DNA of 64,000 bases, taken from assembly GCA_052315415.1 (NCBI GenBank), contig JBLSDH010000007.1, positions 8,760-72,759 of the forward strand. Direction: 5' to 3'. The notes beneath the pieces were generated by a model. The model was given only the letters and a program-made list of their open reading frames with translations, was not told where the DNA came from and ran no database searches. The position numbers were made by a program, and so were the translations under genes. Positions 1-9,402 of this stretch are shown one piece after another. The first letter of the stretch is position 1. Each line of letters begins with the position of its first letter. Origin of the DNA: Cuniculiplasma sp052315415. Lineage in GTDB: Archaea > Thermoplasmatota > Thermoplasmata > Thermoplasmatales > Thermoplasmataceae.

Positions 1-1
1 G

Positions 2-2281
2 AAGAGATCAAAGACACTTAACTATATTGAATATGAGGGAGATGACGGTTTCATCCTGGTACCTCTTTCCGGTCACATTGTGGAGATAGATTTTCCAGAT
101 AAATATAAGGATTGGAAATATGAAACCATCAGGGATATTGTGGAAAGCAATATAGTTGTAAAAATAAAAAATAAAACTGCATATGAGAGTCTAAGGGAGA
201 TGGGAAAAAAGGCAAAAAGAATAGTCGTTGCAACCGATTATGATAGGGAGGGGGAACTCATTGGCACTGAGGCCCTGGAGATAATAAAAAAAGAATCCGG
301 TTTCAACGGGGAAATTCTCAGGGCAAAATTCTCTGCCTTAACGGCAAGGGAAATAAAGGAAGCATTCTCAAATTTCATAAATGTAGATTATAATCTCTCA
401 GATTCTGCAGCTGCAAGGGAGGAAATAGACCTTTACTGGGGAGTTGCACTCACAAGGTATTTTTCAGTGATCACAGGAAGAATGGGAAAGGATTTCATAT
501 CCATAGGAAGGGTACAGACACCAACTCTTGCCATAATAGTAGAGAGGGAAAGGGAGATTGAAAATTTTGTGCCTGAAAAGTTCTGGGAGATTAAGGCTGT
601 ATTCTCAAAGGGTGGGAATTTTATTGGAACAAATGAAAAGGGGAGGTTTAAAAACAAGGAGGAGGCAGAGTCAATACTCTCAGGAATTAAGGGTAAAAAT
701 GGTGTTGTTGAACATTTTCTTAAAGAGATGAGAAAAATATACAAACCTGCCCCTTTCAATACAACAGAATTTTTAAGGGAAGTCGCTAGAATAGGGGTAA
801 GTCCTGGAATAGCCATGAAGATTGCAGAATCACTTTATGTGAGGGGTCTCATAAGCTATCCAAGAACGGATAATACTGTTTATCAGAAGAGCATAAACCT
901 GAAATCTGTTGTGGAAAAATTGAAAAATTCAGAATTTTCTGAAGAGGCATCCATGGTTCTCTCTCAGAAAGCCATATACCCATCAAGGGGAAAGGTTGAA
1001 GCAACTGATCACCCTCCAATATATCCTACGGATGTTCCTGGAAAGGAGAAACTTTCAAAGGTAGAGATGAAGGTATACGAACTAATTGTGAGAAGATTCC
1101 TTGCTACACTTTACAAGGAAGGGGAGAGGGAGCACAGGGAAGCAAAAATATCAATAAACGGTGAAATATTTATTACTGAGGGGAGCCATGTGACTGATCC
1201 AGGCTGGCTTTCCATATACAAATACAGAACGTATCAGGACGTTTATCATCCTGATCTGAATGTGGGAGAAGTTGTTAAGGTAGTGGACTCTTTTCTTGAG
1301 GAGGGAGAAACAAAGCCTCCATCAAGGTATGATGCGGGCTCACTCATAAAGGAGATGGAGAACCTGAACCTGGGAACCAAGAGCACTAGGCATGAAATAC
1401 TTGATAAATTACAGACAAGAGGTTTCATAGAGGGAAATCCACTGAGACCAACTCAGCTGGGAAGAGCACTTATAGACGGAATTAAAACTGCAGATTCCAA
1501 AATTTATCTTCCGGATATGACCGCTGAACTAGAGGTGGAAATGGACAGGATTGCTGCAGGTGGAAAGAAAAAGAGTGAGGTGGTTGATGAATCCAGAATC
1601 ATGCTAAAGAGAGTGCTTGAAGAGCTGGATTTAAAAAAGAGTGAGATTAAGTCATTCATTTCAAACGCATTGAACTCTGGAATAGCTGTGGGAACATGCA
1701 AAAAACATGAAAAAAAGGTTATTGCTGTAAAGATAAGGGACTATTTCAGGTTCAAATGTGAGGCTGATGGCTGCTATGATTTTTACCAGAAGATAAGAGG
1801 CCTTCCCAAGGAGACCGGAGAGTACTGTCCTGTCTGCGGAGCACCTCTTGTAAATGTAATAAGGAGGGGCCAGTCACCAGAGAAAATATGCATTGACAAG
1901 TCATGCAGTTTCAATGAGAAACGATTGGATGTTGGTGTATGTCCGGATGACGGTGGCACCTTGGTTATAAGACAGTCAAAGTATGGAAAGAGGTTTCTGG
2001 GCTGCAAAAATTATCCAAAGTGCAAGAAGACATATTCTCTTCCACAAAAGGGGGAAATATCATTTACAGGAAAGTTCTGTCCACACTGCAATTCTCCAAT
2101 ACTTGAGGGGAAAATAGCTGAAAAGACCTGGGAATTCTGCCCAACACTTGGATGCAAATTTAATGGTTCATCTAATAAAATAAAGGAAAATAGCAAAGAG
2201 ACATCAAAAAAGAAAACAACTAATAAATCTAAATCAAATAAGACTGTAAAGAGTAAGAAAGGGGTGAAGCAGGTTGGATAG
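2..2281 (+). CDS. topA: Type IA DNA topoisomerase I, 5' end outside the window
   Basis: Relaxes negatively supercoiled DNA by cutting one strand through a 5'-phosphotyrosine. The reading frame is open to the left edge, and the residues before the first GTG (80) include LVPLSGHIVE, typical of the TOPRIM region, so the GTG at 80 is not the real start. Seen: TOPRIM-like ATDYDREGELIG, the active-site motif ISYPRTD with the catalytic Tyr codon at 857-859, and three C-terminal Cys4 zinc ribbons (CPVC...C, CPDDG...C, CPHC...C) ending in a Lys-rich tail. This layout is that of archaeal TopA. The last 8 nt overlap the presenilin-like gene, so the two are probably co-transcribed. Confidence 0.95.
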   Translation, partial: KRSKTLNYIEYEGDDGFILVPLSGHIVEIDFPDKYKDWKYETIRDIVESNIVVKIKNKTAYESLREMGKKAKRIVVATDYDREGELIGTEALEIIKKESGFNGEILRAKFSALTAREIKEAFSNFINVDYNLSDSAAAREEIDLYWGVALTRYFSVITGRMGKDFISIGRVQTPTLAIIVEREREIENFVPEKFWEIKAVFSKGGNFIGTNEKGRFKNKEEAESILSGIKGKNGVVEHFLKEMRKIYKPAPFNTTEFLREVARIGVSPGIAMKIAESLYVRGLISYPRTDNTVYQKSINLKSVVEKLKNSEFSEEASMVLSQKAIYPSRGKVEATDHPPIYPTDVPGKEKLSKVEMKVYELIVRRFLATLYKEGEREHREAKISINGEIFITEGSHVTDPGWLSIYKYRTYQDVYHPDLNVGEVVKVVDSFLEEGETKPPSRYDAGSLIKEMENLNLGTKSTRHEILDKLQTRGFIEGNPLRPTQLGRALIDGIKTADSKIYLPDMTAELEVEMDRIAAGGKKKSEVVDESRIMLKRVLEELDLKKSEIKSFISNALNSGIAVGTCKKHEKKVIAVKIRDYFRFKCEADGCYDFYQKIRGLPKETGEYCPVCGAPLVNVIRRGQSPEKICIDKSCSFNEKRLDVGVCPDDGGTLVIRQSKYGKRFLGCKNYPKCKKTYSLPQKGEISFTGKFCPHCNSPILEGKIAEKTWEFCPTLGCKFNGSSNKIKENSKETSKKKTTNKSKSNKTVKSKKGVKQVG

Positions 2282-3146
2282 GGGAACAGTTTCTGAGATT
2301 GGAACAGCTATTCTCTTCGCAGTTGCAACGGGACTTGCAGCCCTTACGGCAATAATCATGGTGATGGTAAACACTCCCACGTCTGCATCCAACCCATCTG
2401 GTGGCATAGGCTATGTGCTATACTTCATTGTGGGAATAATACTGATGTCTGCACTGATCATATTTTTATCAAGAAAGCGTGGCCTTGGAATACTTAGATA
2501 CATATTTGCCATATCAATGGCATTCGTCATTTTTCTTGTTGTGAATTACCTTTACGCACTGCTTCCTGTAACCCAGCTTGAATACGAAATACTTGTTTTT
2601 GCAACACCGGTTGTATTCCTGTATTTCCTTTTATTCAGGCCCAACTGGATAGTTGTGAATATTGCAGGTGTCCTTGTCTCTGCAGGTCTTGCCTCAATAT
2701 GGGGTCTTGAGCTTGGAATATATGCAGCAGTTGTTTTGATGATCGTGTTTGCAGTTTATGATTACATAGCTGTTTACAAAACAAAGCACATGCTCACCAT
2801 TGCAAGGGCTTCCACGGATTCAAGAATGCCACTTTTCTTCATAATACCAGAAAGAAGAGGTGTAGATATCAACAAGATTAACATTGATGTTCCTGGCGAT
2901 GAAAGGGGTGCAATTCTCATAGGATACGGAGATATAGCAATACCGAACATAATGGTAATCTCTTCATACCTTTATTCCGGACTTTCAATCGAATATCTTC
3001 TATTCCCACTCATTGGAGGTATTATAGCACTTTTTGTCCTATTCAGAACAGTTAAAAAGCCTGCCCCAGGACTTCCATTTCTGAACACGGGGGTTCTAAT
3101 AGGTTTTGGGATAGCCCTTCTTCTCACATATTTAAGGTTAATTTAG
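2274..3146 (+). CDS. Presenilin/signal-peptide-peptidase-like GxGD aspartic protease (A22)
   Basis: Intramembrane aspartyl protease homologue, 290 aa, about nine hydrophobic segments. The two catalytic aspartates are visible: D163 in VYDYIA and D220 in GYGDIAIPN (the GxGD signature). A C-terminal PAPGLPFL corresponds to the PAL-containing motif of the family. The start is TTG at 2274, with GGGGTGAA upstream as ribosome site; it overlaps topA by 8 nt. Archaeal members are soluble-substrate-unknown membrane proteases; the substrate here is unknown. Family assignment is firm, physiological role is not. Confidence 0.88.
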   Translation: MDRGTVSEIGTAILFAVATGLAALTAIIMVMVNTPTSASNPSGGIGYVLYFIVGIILMSALIIFLSRKRGLGILRYIFAISMAFVIFLVVNYLYALLPVTQLEYEILVFATPVVFLYFLLFRPNWIVVNIAGVLVSAGLASIWGLELGIYAAVVLMIVFAVYDYIAVYKTKHMLTIARASTDSRMPLFFIIPERRGVDINKINIDVPGDERGAILIGYGDIAIPNIMVISSYLYSGLSIEYLLFPLIGGIIALFVLFRTVKKPAPGLPFLNTGVLIGFGIALLLTYLRLI

Positions 3147-3484
3147 AGTGTCTTTGATATTATCTCCTCTATCTCTTTTCTGAACATTTTAAGAAAGTCT
3201 TTCTCAACCTCCTCTTTTACGTTCTCAGGTGCCGACATCAGACCGATTTTGGCTGTAACCTTTGCCATTTTTGCCATGGCATCGTATTCCTTCACCTTGC
3301 CTTCAATATACCCCTCAATGGCATCAGTTATGTCCTTCTTTAGTTCCTCAGAATTGCTGATTCTCCTCCTTATGTATTCCTTTATCATGTCCTTCACAAT
3401 TTCCCTAACAGCCTCCATGTATAATTCTTCAGAGGGGAGCATATCAAGGATACCACGGAGATATTTTCCAATCCTTTCTTCCAT
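3143..3484 (-). CDS. Small charged helical protein, function unknown
   Basis: I do not recognise this 113-aa protein. It is rich in Glu, Lys, Ile and Met, has no Cys, no transmembrane segment and no signal peptide, and reads as a bundle of amphipathic helices, possibly with a short coiled coil near the end (VKEEVEKDFLKMFRKEIEEI). It converges on the presenilin-like gene, with the two stop regions overlapping by 4 nt. The ATG at 3484 is used because nothing upstream remains open in this frame. It may be a lineage-restricted Thermoplasmata protein. Confidence 0.6.
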   Translation of the reverse strand: MEERIGKYLRGILDMLPSEELYMEAVREIVKDMIKEYIRRRISNSEELKKDITDAIEGYIEGKVKEYDAMAKMAKVTAKIGLMSAPENVKEEVEKDFLKMFRKEIEEIISKTL

Positions 3485-3608
3485 GATTCAACAGTTTTAA
3501 TATATAGATAAAGGTTGAGAAATTTGTAAAAATTTAAAATTAATCATTATTGAGTCATTTTGTACACTGTCAAATGCCATTGGATTTTCCCTAGTGCTTT
3601 AAAATATA

Positions 3609-3620
3609 CTTATTTATATG
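3609..3620 (+). promoter_or_regulatory. TATA-like box ahead of the L41e gene
   Basis: CTTATTTATATG lies about 56-67 nt before the TTG start of the L41e gene, leaving room for a short leader that carries a GAGGTGA ribosome site at 3665-3671. This is the only TATA-like stretch in the 190-nt gap positioned for that gene. No experimental start is known. Confidence 0.45.
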
Positions 3621-3675
3621 AGTTTCTTATAACCTTATACTTTAAGACTCAATAATATCTATTTGAGGTGAAATA

Positions 3676-3783
3676 TTGAAGAGAAGTTCAAGAGACTGGA
3701 AAAAAAGAGGAAAAATGCGCTGGAAGTGGAGAAAAAAGAGAATCAGAAGATTAAAGAGACAGAGAAGAGCAAATAAGAGGTAA
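3676..3783 (+). CDS. rpl41e: Ribosomal protein L41e (eL41)
   Basis: A 35-codon gene with the unmistakable composition of L41e: Arg/Lys-rich with Trp, core MRWKWRKKRIRRLKRQRR. L41e is the smallest ribosomal protein and is found only in archaea and eukaryotes, at the subunit interface. The TTG at 3676 sits 4 nt after GAGGTGA, which supports it as start and gives the N-terminal extension MKRSSRDWKKRGK. The in-frame ATG at 3715 would give a 22-aa core but has no ribosome site. Genes this short are routinely missed by automatic annotation. Confidence 0.88.
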   Translation: MKRSSRDWKKRGKMRWKWRKKRIRRLKRQRRANKR

Positions 3784-3838
3784 TGTAAATTCTTATTATT
3801 TTAAAAATTTAGGTATTAAGAAAATTATTTTAAAGGTA

Positions 3839-5518
3839 TTAATAAAGCGGCTCTCCTATTGTCATGACAGACATGTGTGAGTATTTATTCTGAGAAATTG
3901 TTTTTAGTGTTCCATTCACTATCTCTTCATCAGGTTCACTTATATTCTGAAGAACGCTGCATTTTATATTCTCATCAACTCCATTTTCAATTAGCCATGA
4001 ACATATGTTATCTGGCATGAAATCAAAGGGTCTTGGAATCACTATTGCATTGCCCATCTTTTTCACTGACTTCAGAAGCCTAGCTTTTCTATCTTCTATC
4101 TGTCCGGTTAAATGAAATGATATCACAGGTACAAGTTCAAGTCCCATTCTGGATATTGAAGATGCTGCCTGCACTGAACTTATTCCCGGAATTACGCATA
4201 CATTTTCACATGTTGCTGTAAATCTTCTTATGAGTTCGGTTTCTGTGAAACAAGAATCACCGGTAAAAAGGTATACTATATTGTAGCCTTTTTTATACAG
4301 ATCAATTATCATATCAACGTATTTCTGTTGCTCCTTCCATTTGAGTTGGTTCACCCACTTTCCACCAATATATGGAGAGGCGGTTTTCAGAGGTTTCTCA
4401 TAACCACAAACCACGTCTGAATCCAGAATAGATCTTATGCCCTTTATTGTAAGAAATTGGGACGATCCAGGCCCTGCTCCAATGAATGTTATTTTTCCAT
4501 AAAAAAGACGCTTTCTAGTGGCAACTGCAACAGTCACGTATCCCTCATACTTTCTCTTTTTCATCACAAGTTCAGAACCAGGACCCAGTGATGCCAGTGC
4601 CGCTGGCTCGGCAACACCAATTGCACCTATATGCTCTGCAGATGCAGAATAGGAAAGATTGTATTTCTCACCTATTTCATTTAATTTTTCCACCTTAATA
4701 ACAGTATTACTTTTATTATATTTTTCAGTCATTTGAATCAAAGGTGGATCGGCCTTGACGCTTGCAAATACATCAACATCACTCATTTCCAGAGACAATA
4801 AGTTTAGTGTGTCAATGACAGCCTTCTCCATTATATGAAAATCTGTTGCTTTTCTGTAGCCAATACCAAGTGAAACATTGTCAGGAACCAGATATGCAAT
4901 ATTTTTTGATCTTTCCGGTTTTTCCGTGATCACAATATCCGGTTCTTTTGGATCCTCAACTATAAATTCATATTTACTCAAAATGGATTTTAAAGATTTC
5001 ACTCTCAGATTTGTTTCGTTTTTCACCCTCAATTCATTTCCATTCACAATCTTTGAATTTACTGGTATTATTGATTCCTCATTATGAATGGTACAAAAGA
5101 GCATTTTGCTTATTTCCTCAATGGAAATTCTACCTATGGATTCTGCCCCATCTGTTATTACAGCGGTCATTTCACACCATTGAGAAATTTCAGAGGCAAG
5201 TCTGTTTGCACCCGACCCATGGGTACCATAAAATGGTATTACAAATCTACCTGCATCGTCCACCACAATCACTGGCGGATCGTATCTTTTTCCAAATGAA
5301 ACACCATCCAGAATGCTTCTAGCCCCTGATAAGGACATAACAAGCACAATGGGCCTTCCTTTGAAAAATTCATCTCTGACTTTTTTTATATTAAATGTAT
5401 CTGCAGAATATGATACAAATTCAACTTCAAAACCATGGTTTTTTAGAGCTTCTGAAATTTTTTTACCAGTTATGATTCCAGCATTGGAAAGTACAAACAA
5501 CATTACATCATTGTACAT
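3839..5518 (-). CDS. cbiGE: CbiG-CbiE fusion: cobalt-precorrin-5A hydrolase + C5-methyltransferase
   Basis: Two cobalamin enzymes in one chain. Residues 1-330 are CbiG (opens the delta-lactone ring of cobalt-precorrin-5A, releasing acetaldehyde): N-terminal MLFVLSNAG, GTHGSGANRLA, then IGYRKAT and C-terminal SAEHIGAIGVAEPAAL. From about residue 340 a CbiE-type SAM methyltransferase follows (FIGAGPGSSQFLTIKG, PGISSVQAA), which methylates C5 of cobalt-precorrin-7. The longest frame starts at 5557, but the ATG at 5518 has GGAGAGG 5 nt upstream and begins the conserved domain almost immediately, so I use it. It overlaps cbiF by 11 nt and is the last gene of the operon. CbiT, the usual CbiE partner, is separate here. 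Confidence 0.85.
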   Translation of the reverse strand: MYNDVMLFVLSNAGIITGKKISEALKNHGFEVEFVSYSADTFNIKKVRDEFFKGRPIVLVMSLSGARSILDGVSFGKRYDPPVIVVDDAGRFVIPFYGTHGSGANRLASEISQWCEMTAVITDGAESIGRISIEEISKMLFCTIHNEESIIPVNSKIVNGNELRVKNETNLRVKSLKSILSKYEFIVEDPKEPDIVITEKPERSKNIAYLVPDNVSLGIGYRKATDFHIMEKAVIDTLNLLSLEMSDVDVFASVKADPPLIQMTEKYNKSNTVIKVEKLNEIGEKYNLSYSASAEHIGAIGVAEPAALASLGPGSELVMKKRKYEGYVTVAVATRKRLFYGKITFIGAGPGSSQFLTIKGIRSILDSDVVCGYEKPLKTASPYIGGKWVNQLKWKEQQKYVDMIIDLYKKGYNIVYLFTGDSCFTETELIRRFTATCENVCVIPGISSVQAASSISRMGLELVPVISFHLTGQIEDRKARLLKSVKKMGNAIVIPRPFDFMPDNICSWLIENGVDENIKCSVLQNISEPDEEIVNGTLKTISQNKYSHMSVMTIGEPLY

Positions 5519-6287
5519 TATTTCCTCTCCTAAAAGAGTGGGTATAGCTTGGATCATATAGTTTGCTATAGTTAACTTTACTCGGGTTCACAACATCTCC
5601 CACTATTATCAATGCGGTTCGATAGATCCTCTCCTCTTTCACCTTTTTAACTATATCTTTTAGAGTTCCTATTATCCTCTTTTCATCTGGCCAGGTAGAA
5701 TGGTAAACTATGCCAACCGGAGTGTTTTCACTGTACCCTCCATCCATAAGGTCCTTTACAACGCTGTCTATCATATGTATTGCTGCAAAAATGACCATTG
5801 TGGAACCGTTCTTAGCCAGACTTTTTATGGAATCCCTTTGATCTACCGGTATCCTTCTGGATCCACGGGCAATTATGATTGATTGGGATATGCCATCAAT
5901 GGTCAGCTCAGTTCCAAGGGAAGCAGCCGCAGATGTCAGTACACTTACCCCCGGTATGACCTCCACATTCACACCCGCCTCCTGGTACATTTGTATCTGT
6001 TCTTTCAATGCTCCATAGATGTGAGGGTCTCCTGAATGCACCCTTACGAACAGTTTTCCCTCACTAAGTGCCTTCATTGATATATTAAATACCTGGTCTC
6101 TGTTCAATCCCGAACTGTCATGGATAATGGCATCTTTTTTGCATATTTTCAGTATTTCAGGATTAACCAGTGAACCTGCATACACCACAATGTCAGCGCT
6201 CTCAAGAAGTTCTTTTCCTTTTACTGTTAACAGTCCAGGATCACCAGGACCAGCACCCATTATATATACCTTGCTTCTATCAAACAT
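5508..6287 (-). CDS. cbiF: Cobalt-precorrin-4 C11-methyltransferase
   Basis: SAM-dependent methylation at C11 of the corrin ring. Seen: N-terminal GAGPGDPGLLTVKG SAM loop, YAGSLVNPEIL typical of CbiF/CobM, the HSGDPHIYGA loop, the VEVIPGVS strand and the TPVGIVYHSTWPDE segment that distinguishes C11 enzymes from other corrin methyltransferases. Length 259 aa matches the family. It starts 4 nt after the end of cbiL and overlaps cbiGE by 11 nt, in the order of a tightly packed operon. Confidence 0.92.
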   Translation of the reverse strand: MFDRSKVYIMGAGPGDPGLLTVKGKELLESADIVVYAGSLVNPEILKICKKDAIIHDSSGLNRDQVFNISMKALSEGKLFVRVHSGDPHIYGALKEQIQMYQEAGVNVEVIPGVSVLTSAAASLGTELTIDGISQSIIIARGSRRIPVDQRDSIKSLAKNGSTMVIFAAIHMIDSVVKDLMDGGYSENTPVGIVYHSTWPDEKRIIGTLKDIVKKVKEERIYRTALIIVGDVVNPSKVNYSKLYDPSYTHSFRRGNNVQ

Positions 6288-6291
6288 ATTT

Positions 6292-6975
6292 TCACCTCTT
6301 CATTATTACAAGTGAGAAGTAATCAAAGGGCAATTCATCTGAGGAATCTCCAATCATTTCCCTTTCTGTTGAGCACCTTCTCCCATATTTTACAATTTTG
6401 AAACCGGGAAATCGATCCTTCAAAATTTCCACGAATTTTGCATCTGGAACCTTCAAAATAACCAAAGTTTCCGCTGCCGATACATCCAAATTCCCTGTAC
6501 AATTGTAAGTTGTGACAATTATTGTCTGGTCCCCCTCAGCAAGATTTAGACCCATGGAAGATGAGCAGCTATCCATTGAATTTATGCCGGGAATGATGTT
6601 AATTAAAAAACCCCTTTCCTTCAAAATATTCATCAGCCTGTTAAATGTGCTGAAAAAAACAGGGGAACCAAGTACCGCGTAGGACATTTTTTTAAATCTT
6701 TTTTCATCCTCCTCAATTATATCTGCATTTTTCTCCCAGAATGAATTGTTGTATTTGTTGTCCCTGGTCATTGGGAAAACAAGTTTTTTAAGTTCCACAT
6801 TTTCATTAAATTTGTATCTGTTCATTAAGGTCTCAACAATTTTAAATGAAATGCTGGAATTCTGTCCACTCCAGGGAAAATAAATTACGTTGCTTTCACG
6901 AAGCACATTTAGCCCCATTATACTTATGAGTTCCGGGTTTCCAGGCCCAAGGCCAACAACCGTTAGTTCTTTCAT
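6292..6975 (-). CDS. cbiL: Cobalt-factor II C20-methyltransferase
   Basis: Corrin-pathway SAM methyltransferase acting at C20, early in the anaerobic (cobalt-early) route. Seen: VGLGPGNPELISIMG at the N-terminus, the LVFPM stretch with following acidic region that marks CbiL/CobI, the YAVLGSPVFFSTF loop in place of the usual GDP motif, and IIPGINSMDS. 227 aa, normal for the family. The start ATG overlaps the stop of cbiT by 4 nt. Confidence 0.88.
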   Translation of the reverse strand: MKELTVVGLGPGNPELISIMGLNVLRESNVIYFPWSGQNSSISFKIVETLMNRYKFNENVELKKLVFPMTRDNKYNNSFWEKNADIIEEDEKRFKKMSYAVLGSPVFFSTFNRLMNILKERGFLINIIPGINSMDSCSSSMGLNLAEGDQTIIVTTYNCTGNLDVSAAETLVILKVPDAKFVEILKDRFPGFKIVKYGRRCSTEREMIGDSSDELPFDYFSLVIMKR

Positions 6976-7571
6976 TTCATTTCACCGGTCACTATGTAAA
7001 CAGGATTTCTCGACAGCATTGCATATCCAGTTGAAGTCTTCCTTCCAGTTGATATGTTTACCTCAACGACCTCCACATTAAATGAGGCATCCTCAAGAGT
7101 TTTAATCATACTGACAGTGGATTGCAGTTGTATTGTATTTGAAACAACAATGAAGCCTGTCCTTATACTTTCATCCATTTTTTTAAGAAGCTCATGAGAG
7201 GCTTCGATTCCACCACCTATGAATAACCTGTCTATAATCATCTGTGGTCTGAAATCTGATATATCTGCATTTAGGACATGATAATTTTTGTAAGGAGAAA
7301 GCTTTTCAAAATTTTTAACTGTGAGTTCACATGCATCCTTGCTTCTGTCAATCCCTATTATCAAGCCATCATTGCCCACAACCCTTGACATTTCAACCGC
7401 AACTGACCCTGTTCCACATCCTGCATCTATACATTTGTTTCCACTGAAGAGCCTTAGTTTTGAAATGGAAAGTGCCCTTATCTCTTCCTTTGTCATGGGG
7501 GTTTTATCATCCCTGAAAAATTCTGAATCAGGAATCCCCGGAACATTCATAATTCTAAAAATTTCATTCAT
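6972..7571 (-). CDS. cbiT: Cobalt-precorrin-6B C15-methyltransferase (decarboxylating)
   Basis: Methylates C15 and decarboxylates the C12 acetate side chain. It is a class-I Rossmann methyltransferase, unlike the other corrin enzymes here: the PMTKEEIRAL segment before the domain is diagnostic for CbiT, and the SAM motif DAGCGTGSVAVEM and acidic IIGIDRSKDA follow. 199 aa. Overlaps cbiD (upstream) and cbiL (downstream) by 4 nt each, indicating translational coupling. Its usual functional partner CbiE is fused to CbiG at the end of the operon. Confidence 0.92.
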   Translation of the reverse strand: MNEIFRIMNVPGIPDSEFFRDDKTPMTKEEIRALSISKLRLFSGNKCIDAGCGTGSVAVEMSRVVGNDGLIIGIDRSKDACELTVKNFEKLSPYKNYHVLNADISDFRPQMIIDRLFIGGGIEASHELLKKMDESIRTGFIVVSNTIQLQSTVSMIKTLEDASFNVEVVEVNISTGRKTSTGYAMLSRNPVYIVTGEMK

Positions 7572-8656
7572 ATTTTCACCAGCCCTCTGATCTCATCCTG
7601 TAGTTTTGATCCATAAATTTTCCCCTCCGAATTTACCAAAAACACTGATATGTTGGAACTTCCAAACCTTTCCTCAACCCTTTTATATATCATGCTGCAT
7701 AATCTGTCAAAAAATTTTCCCCTCCTGCTCTCAGAAACCAATGAAATTGCAAATTCGGTGTTTTTGGATTCAAGTATCTTTTCTGCCAAATCTATATTTT
7801 CACCTGAAATAAGGGCAACCAGTGCGATTGTCTCCATTCTTCCATCTGCTATCCTGCTGTGTGTATTGAATATTCCAGAGGCAAGTTTCACTAGTTTTCC
7901 CGGAAGACCTAAAATTATGATGTGTGAATATGAGGATTCTTTTGCAAAATCTATTGCCTGACCTATATGATCTCCCGTAAGGAAAATATTCCTATCTGGT
8001 ACCCCTATCATTTTCTTTGCAATTCTCACTGCTGTATTCCCGGGGCAAAGAACTGCTATGCTGGAGACGCATCTACCTGTTTTCATGATGTATCGAAGGT
8101 GGTTCACATAGTCATCCCTGGAAACAGGCTCCTCAATGCCTGTTGTTCCCAGGATTGATATGCCCCCTGAAATCCCAACTCTCTCATTCATTGTTAATTT
8201 TGATTTTTCTTCACCCTCTGGAACAATTATTTCAATGAAAGCTGAGTGAAAGGGTTTCAAAACTTCTTTGGCAGCATTCACAATCATTTCCCTTGCCACA
8301 GGATTTATTGCCTGTTCCCCAGGTTTCACCGGAAGTCCGGTCACCATCGCAGTGCCAATACCCTTTCCCCCCTGAACAGTAATGGTTCCGTTTCCATTTT
8401 TCAAACATGCATTCGCAACGATAGTAATGCCATCCAGTTCATCCGGGTTGTCACCAGAAAATTTTCTCACTGATCCCCTCCCCTTCATATTTCCAAGATT
8501 TTCCATTTTTTCAACAGGTATTTCAAGTCTGATTCCCAGCGGTGTTGGTATACCAACCATCTGTATATTTAATCCGTAGGCGGCAAGAACCGCTGCCTTT
8601 GCAGCAGCTGATGCGGCAGCGCCTGTTGTTATTCCATACTGTTGAAAGGGGTTCAT
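7568..8656 (-). CDS. cbiD: Cobalt-precorrin-5B C1-methyltransferase
   Basis: CbiD of the anaerobic pathway, methylating C1. Seen: N-terminal YGITTGAAASAAAKAA (the CbiD TTG-C/A-A-A signature), IVANACLKNGNGTITVQGGKGIGT, PGEQAINPVAREMI, and ISILGTTGIEEPVS. 362 aa, normal length. CbiD is not found in the aerobic route, so its presence fixes this operon as cobalt-early. Overlaps cbiH and cbiT by 4 nt each. Confidence 0.93.
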   Translation of the reverse strand: MNPFQQYGITTGAAASAAAKAAVLAAYGLNIQMVGIPTPLGIRLEIPVEKMENLGNMKGRGSVRKFSGDNPDELDGITIVANACLKNGNGTITVQGGKGIGTAMVTGLPVKPGEQAINPVAREMIVNAAKEVLKPFHSAFIEIIVPEGEEKSKLTMNERVGISGGISILGTTGIEEPVSRDDYVNHLRYIMKTGRCVSSIAVLCPGNTAVRIAKKMIGVPDRNIFLTGDHIGQAIDFAKESSYSHIIILGLPGKLVKLASGIFNTHSRIADGRMETIALVALISGENIDLAEKILESKNTEFAISLVSESRRGKFFDRLCSMIYKRVEERFGSSNISVFLVNSEGKIYGSKLQDEIRGLVKI

Positions 8657-9402
8657 TGCCCACCATATTTGTTTGTATAGCCTCTTGGCGTTGCCATTTT
8701 TCCCCTTACCATCCTGGTGTTGGAATTGCCAATTATGACCGTTGTTATCATGTCTGCCGTGTTTGGGTCGTAGGTTTCAACGGTTTCAATTTCTATTTTC
8801 ATCCCCTTTCTGTAGGCGTTTCTAACATGGGCCACAGGTGTTTTCCCGTCCCTGTATTTTTTCACTATGGAGAAAGCCTCAGAGAGATTGTCCGGAAATC
8901 TGGATCCTCGTGGATTATAGATAACTGTCACGAGATCAGCAATCATGAGACACTCCATCCTTTTCATTATGACGTCATGAGGAGTTAGCATGTCACTCAT
9001 GCTAATCACCGCAAAATCATTTGCAAGAGGGACACCTACAAGTGAAGCAACTGAACTGAGCGCACTGATACCCGGGATGATCTCTATGTCTATATCTTCA
9101 TTTATGCTTTCTACGATTTCAAAAAGTGCTGCCCCAATGCCATATATTCCAGGATCTCCACTTGATACCAGGGAAACAACATTTCCCTCATCGGCTTCCT
9201 TCACTGCGTACCTTGCCCTTGCAAGTTCCCCTGTCATGCCATTTGATACCACCTTCTTGTGAGAAATAAGATCTCTTATTAGTTCAACATAGAGTGTGAA
9301 ACCCACTATTACCTGAGACTCTGAAATGGCCTTTACTGCAGCAGGGGATAGAAATTCCCTTGAACCAGGGCCAATGCCTACAATATATATTTTTCCTGAC
9401 GT
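8653..9402 (-). CDS. cbiH: Cobalt-factor III C17-methyltransferase with non-canonical start
   Basis: Ring-contracting methyltransferase. The first ATG/GTG/TTG in frame is GTG 9306, which removes the SAM loop. The frame is open upstream and encodes GKIYIVGIGPGSREFLSPAA, exactly the missing N-terminus, before running back into cbiC without any ATG, GTG or TTG. I place the start at ACG 9402, six nt after a GGGGTGAT ribosome site, giving xSGKIYIVGIGPG; AUA 9390 or AUU 9384 are alternatives. Further evidence: SSGDPGIYGIG, IIPGISALSS, and the C-terminal MATPRGY typical of CbiH. Overlaps the cbiC end by about 25 nt and cbiD by 4 nt. Confidence 0.82.
   Translation of the reverse strand, partial: TSGKIYIVGIGPGSREFLSPAAVKAISESQVIVGFTLYVELIRDLISHKKVVSNGMTGELARARYAVKEADEGNVVSLVSSGDPGIYGIGAALFEIVESINEDIDIEIIPGISALSSVASLVGVPLANDFAVISMSDMLTPHDVIMKRMECLMIADLVTVIYNPRGSRFPDNLSEAFSIVKKYRDGKTPVAHVRNAYRKGMKIEIETVETYDPNTADMITTVIIGNSNTRMVRGKMATPRGYTNKYGGQ

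Noticed and set aside
80..82. GTG as start of topA
   Set aside because: The frame remains open to the left edge and encodes conserved TopA residues before it; the gene is cut by the window border.
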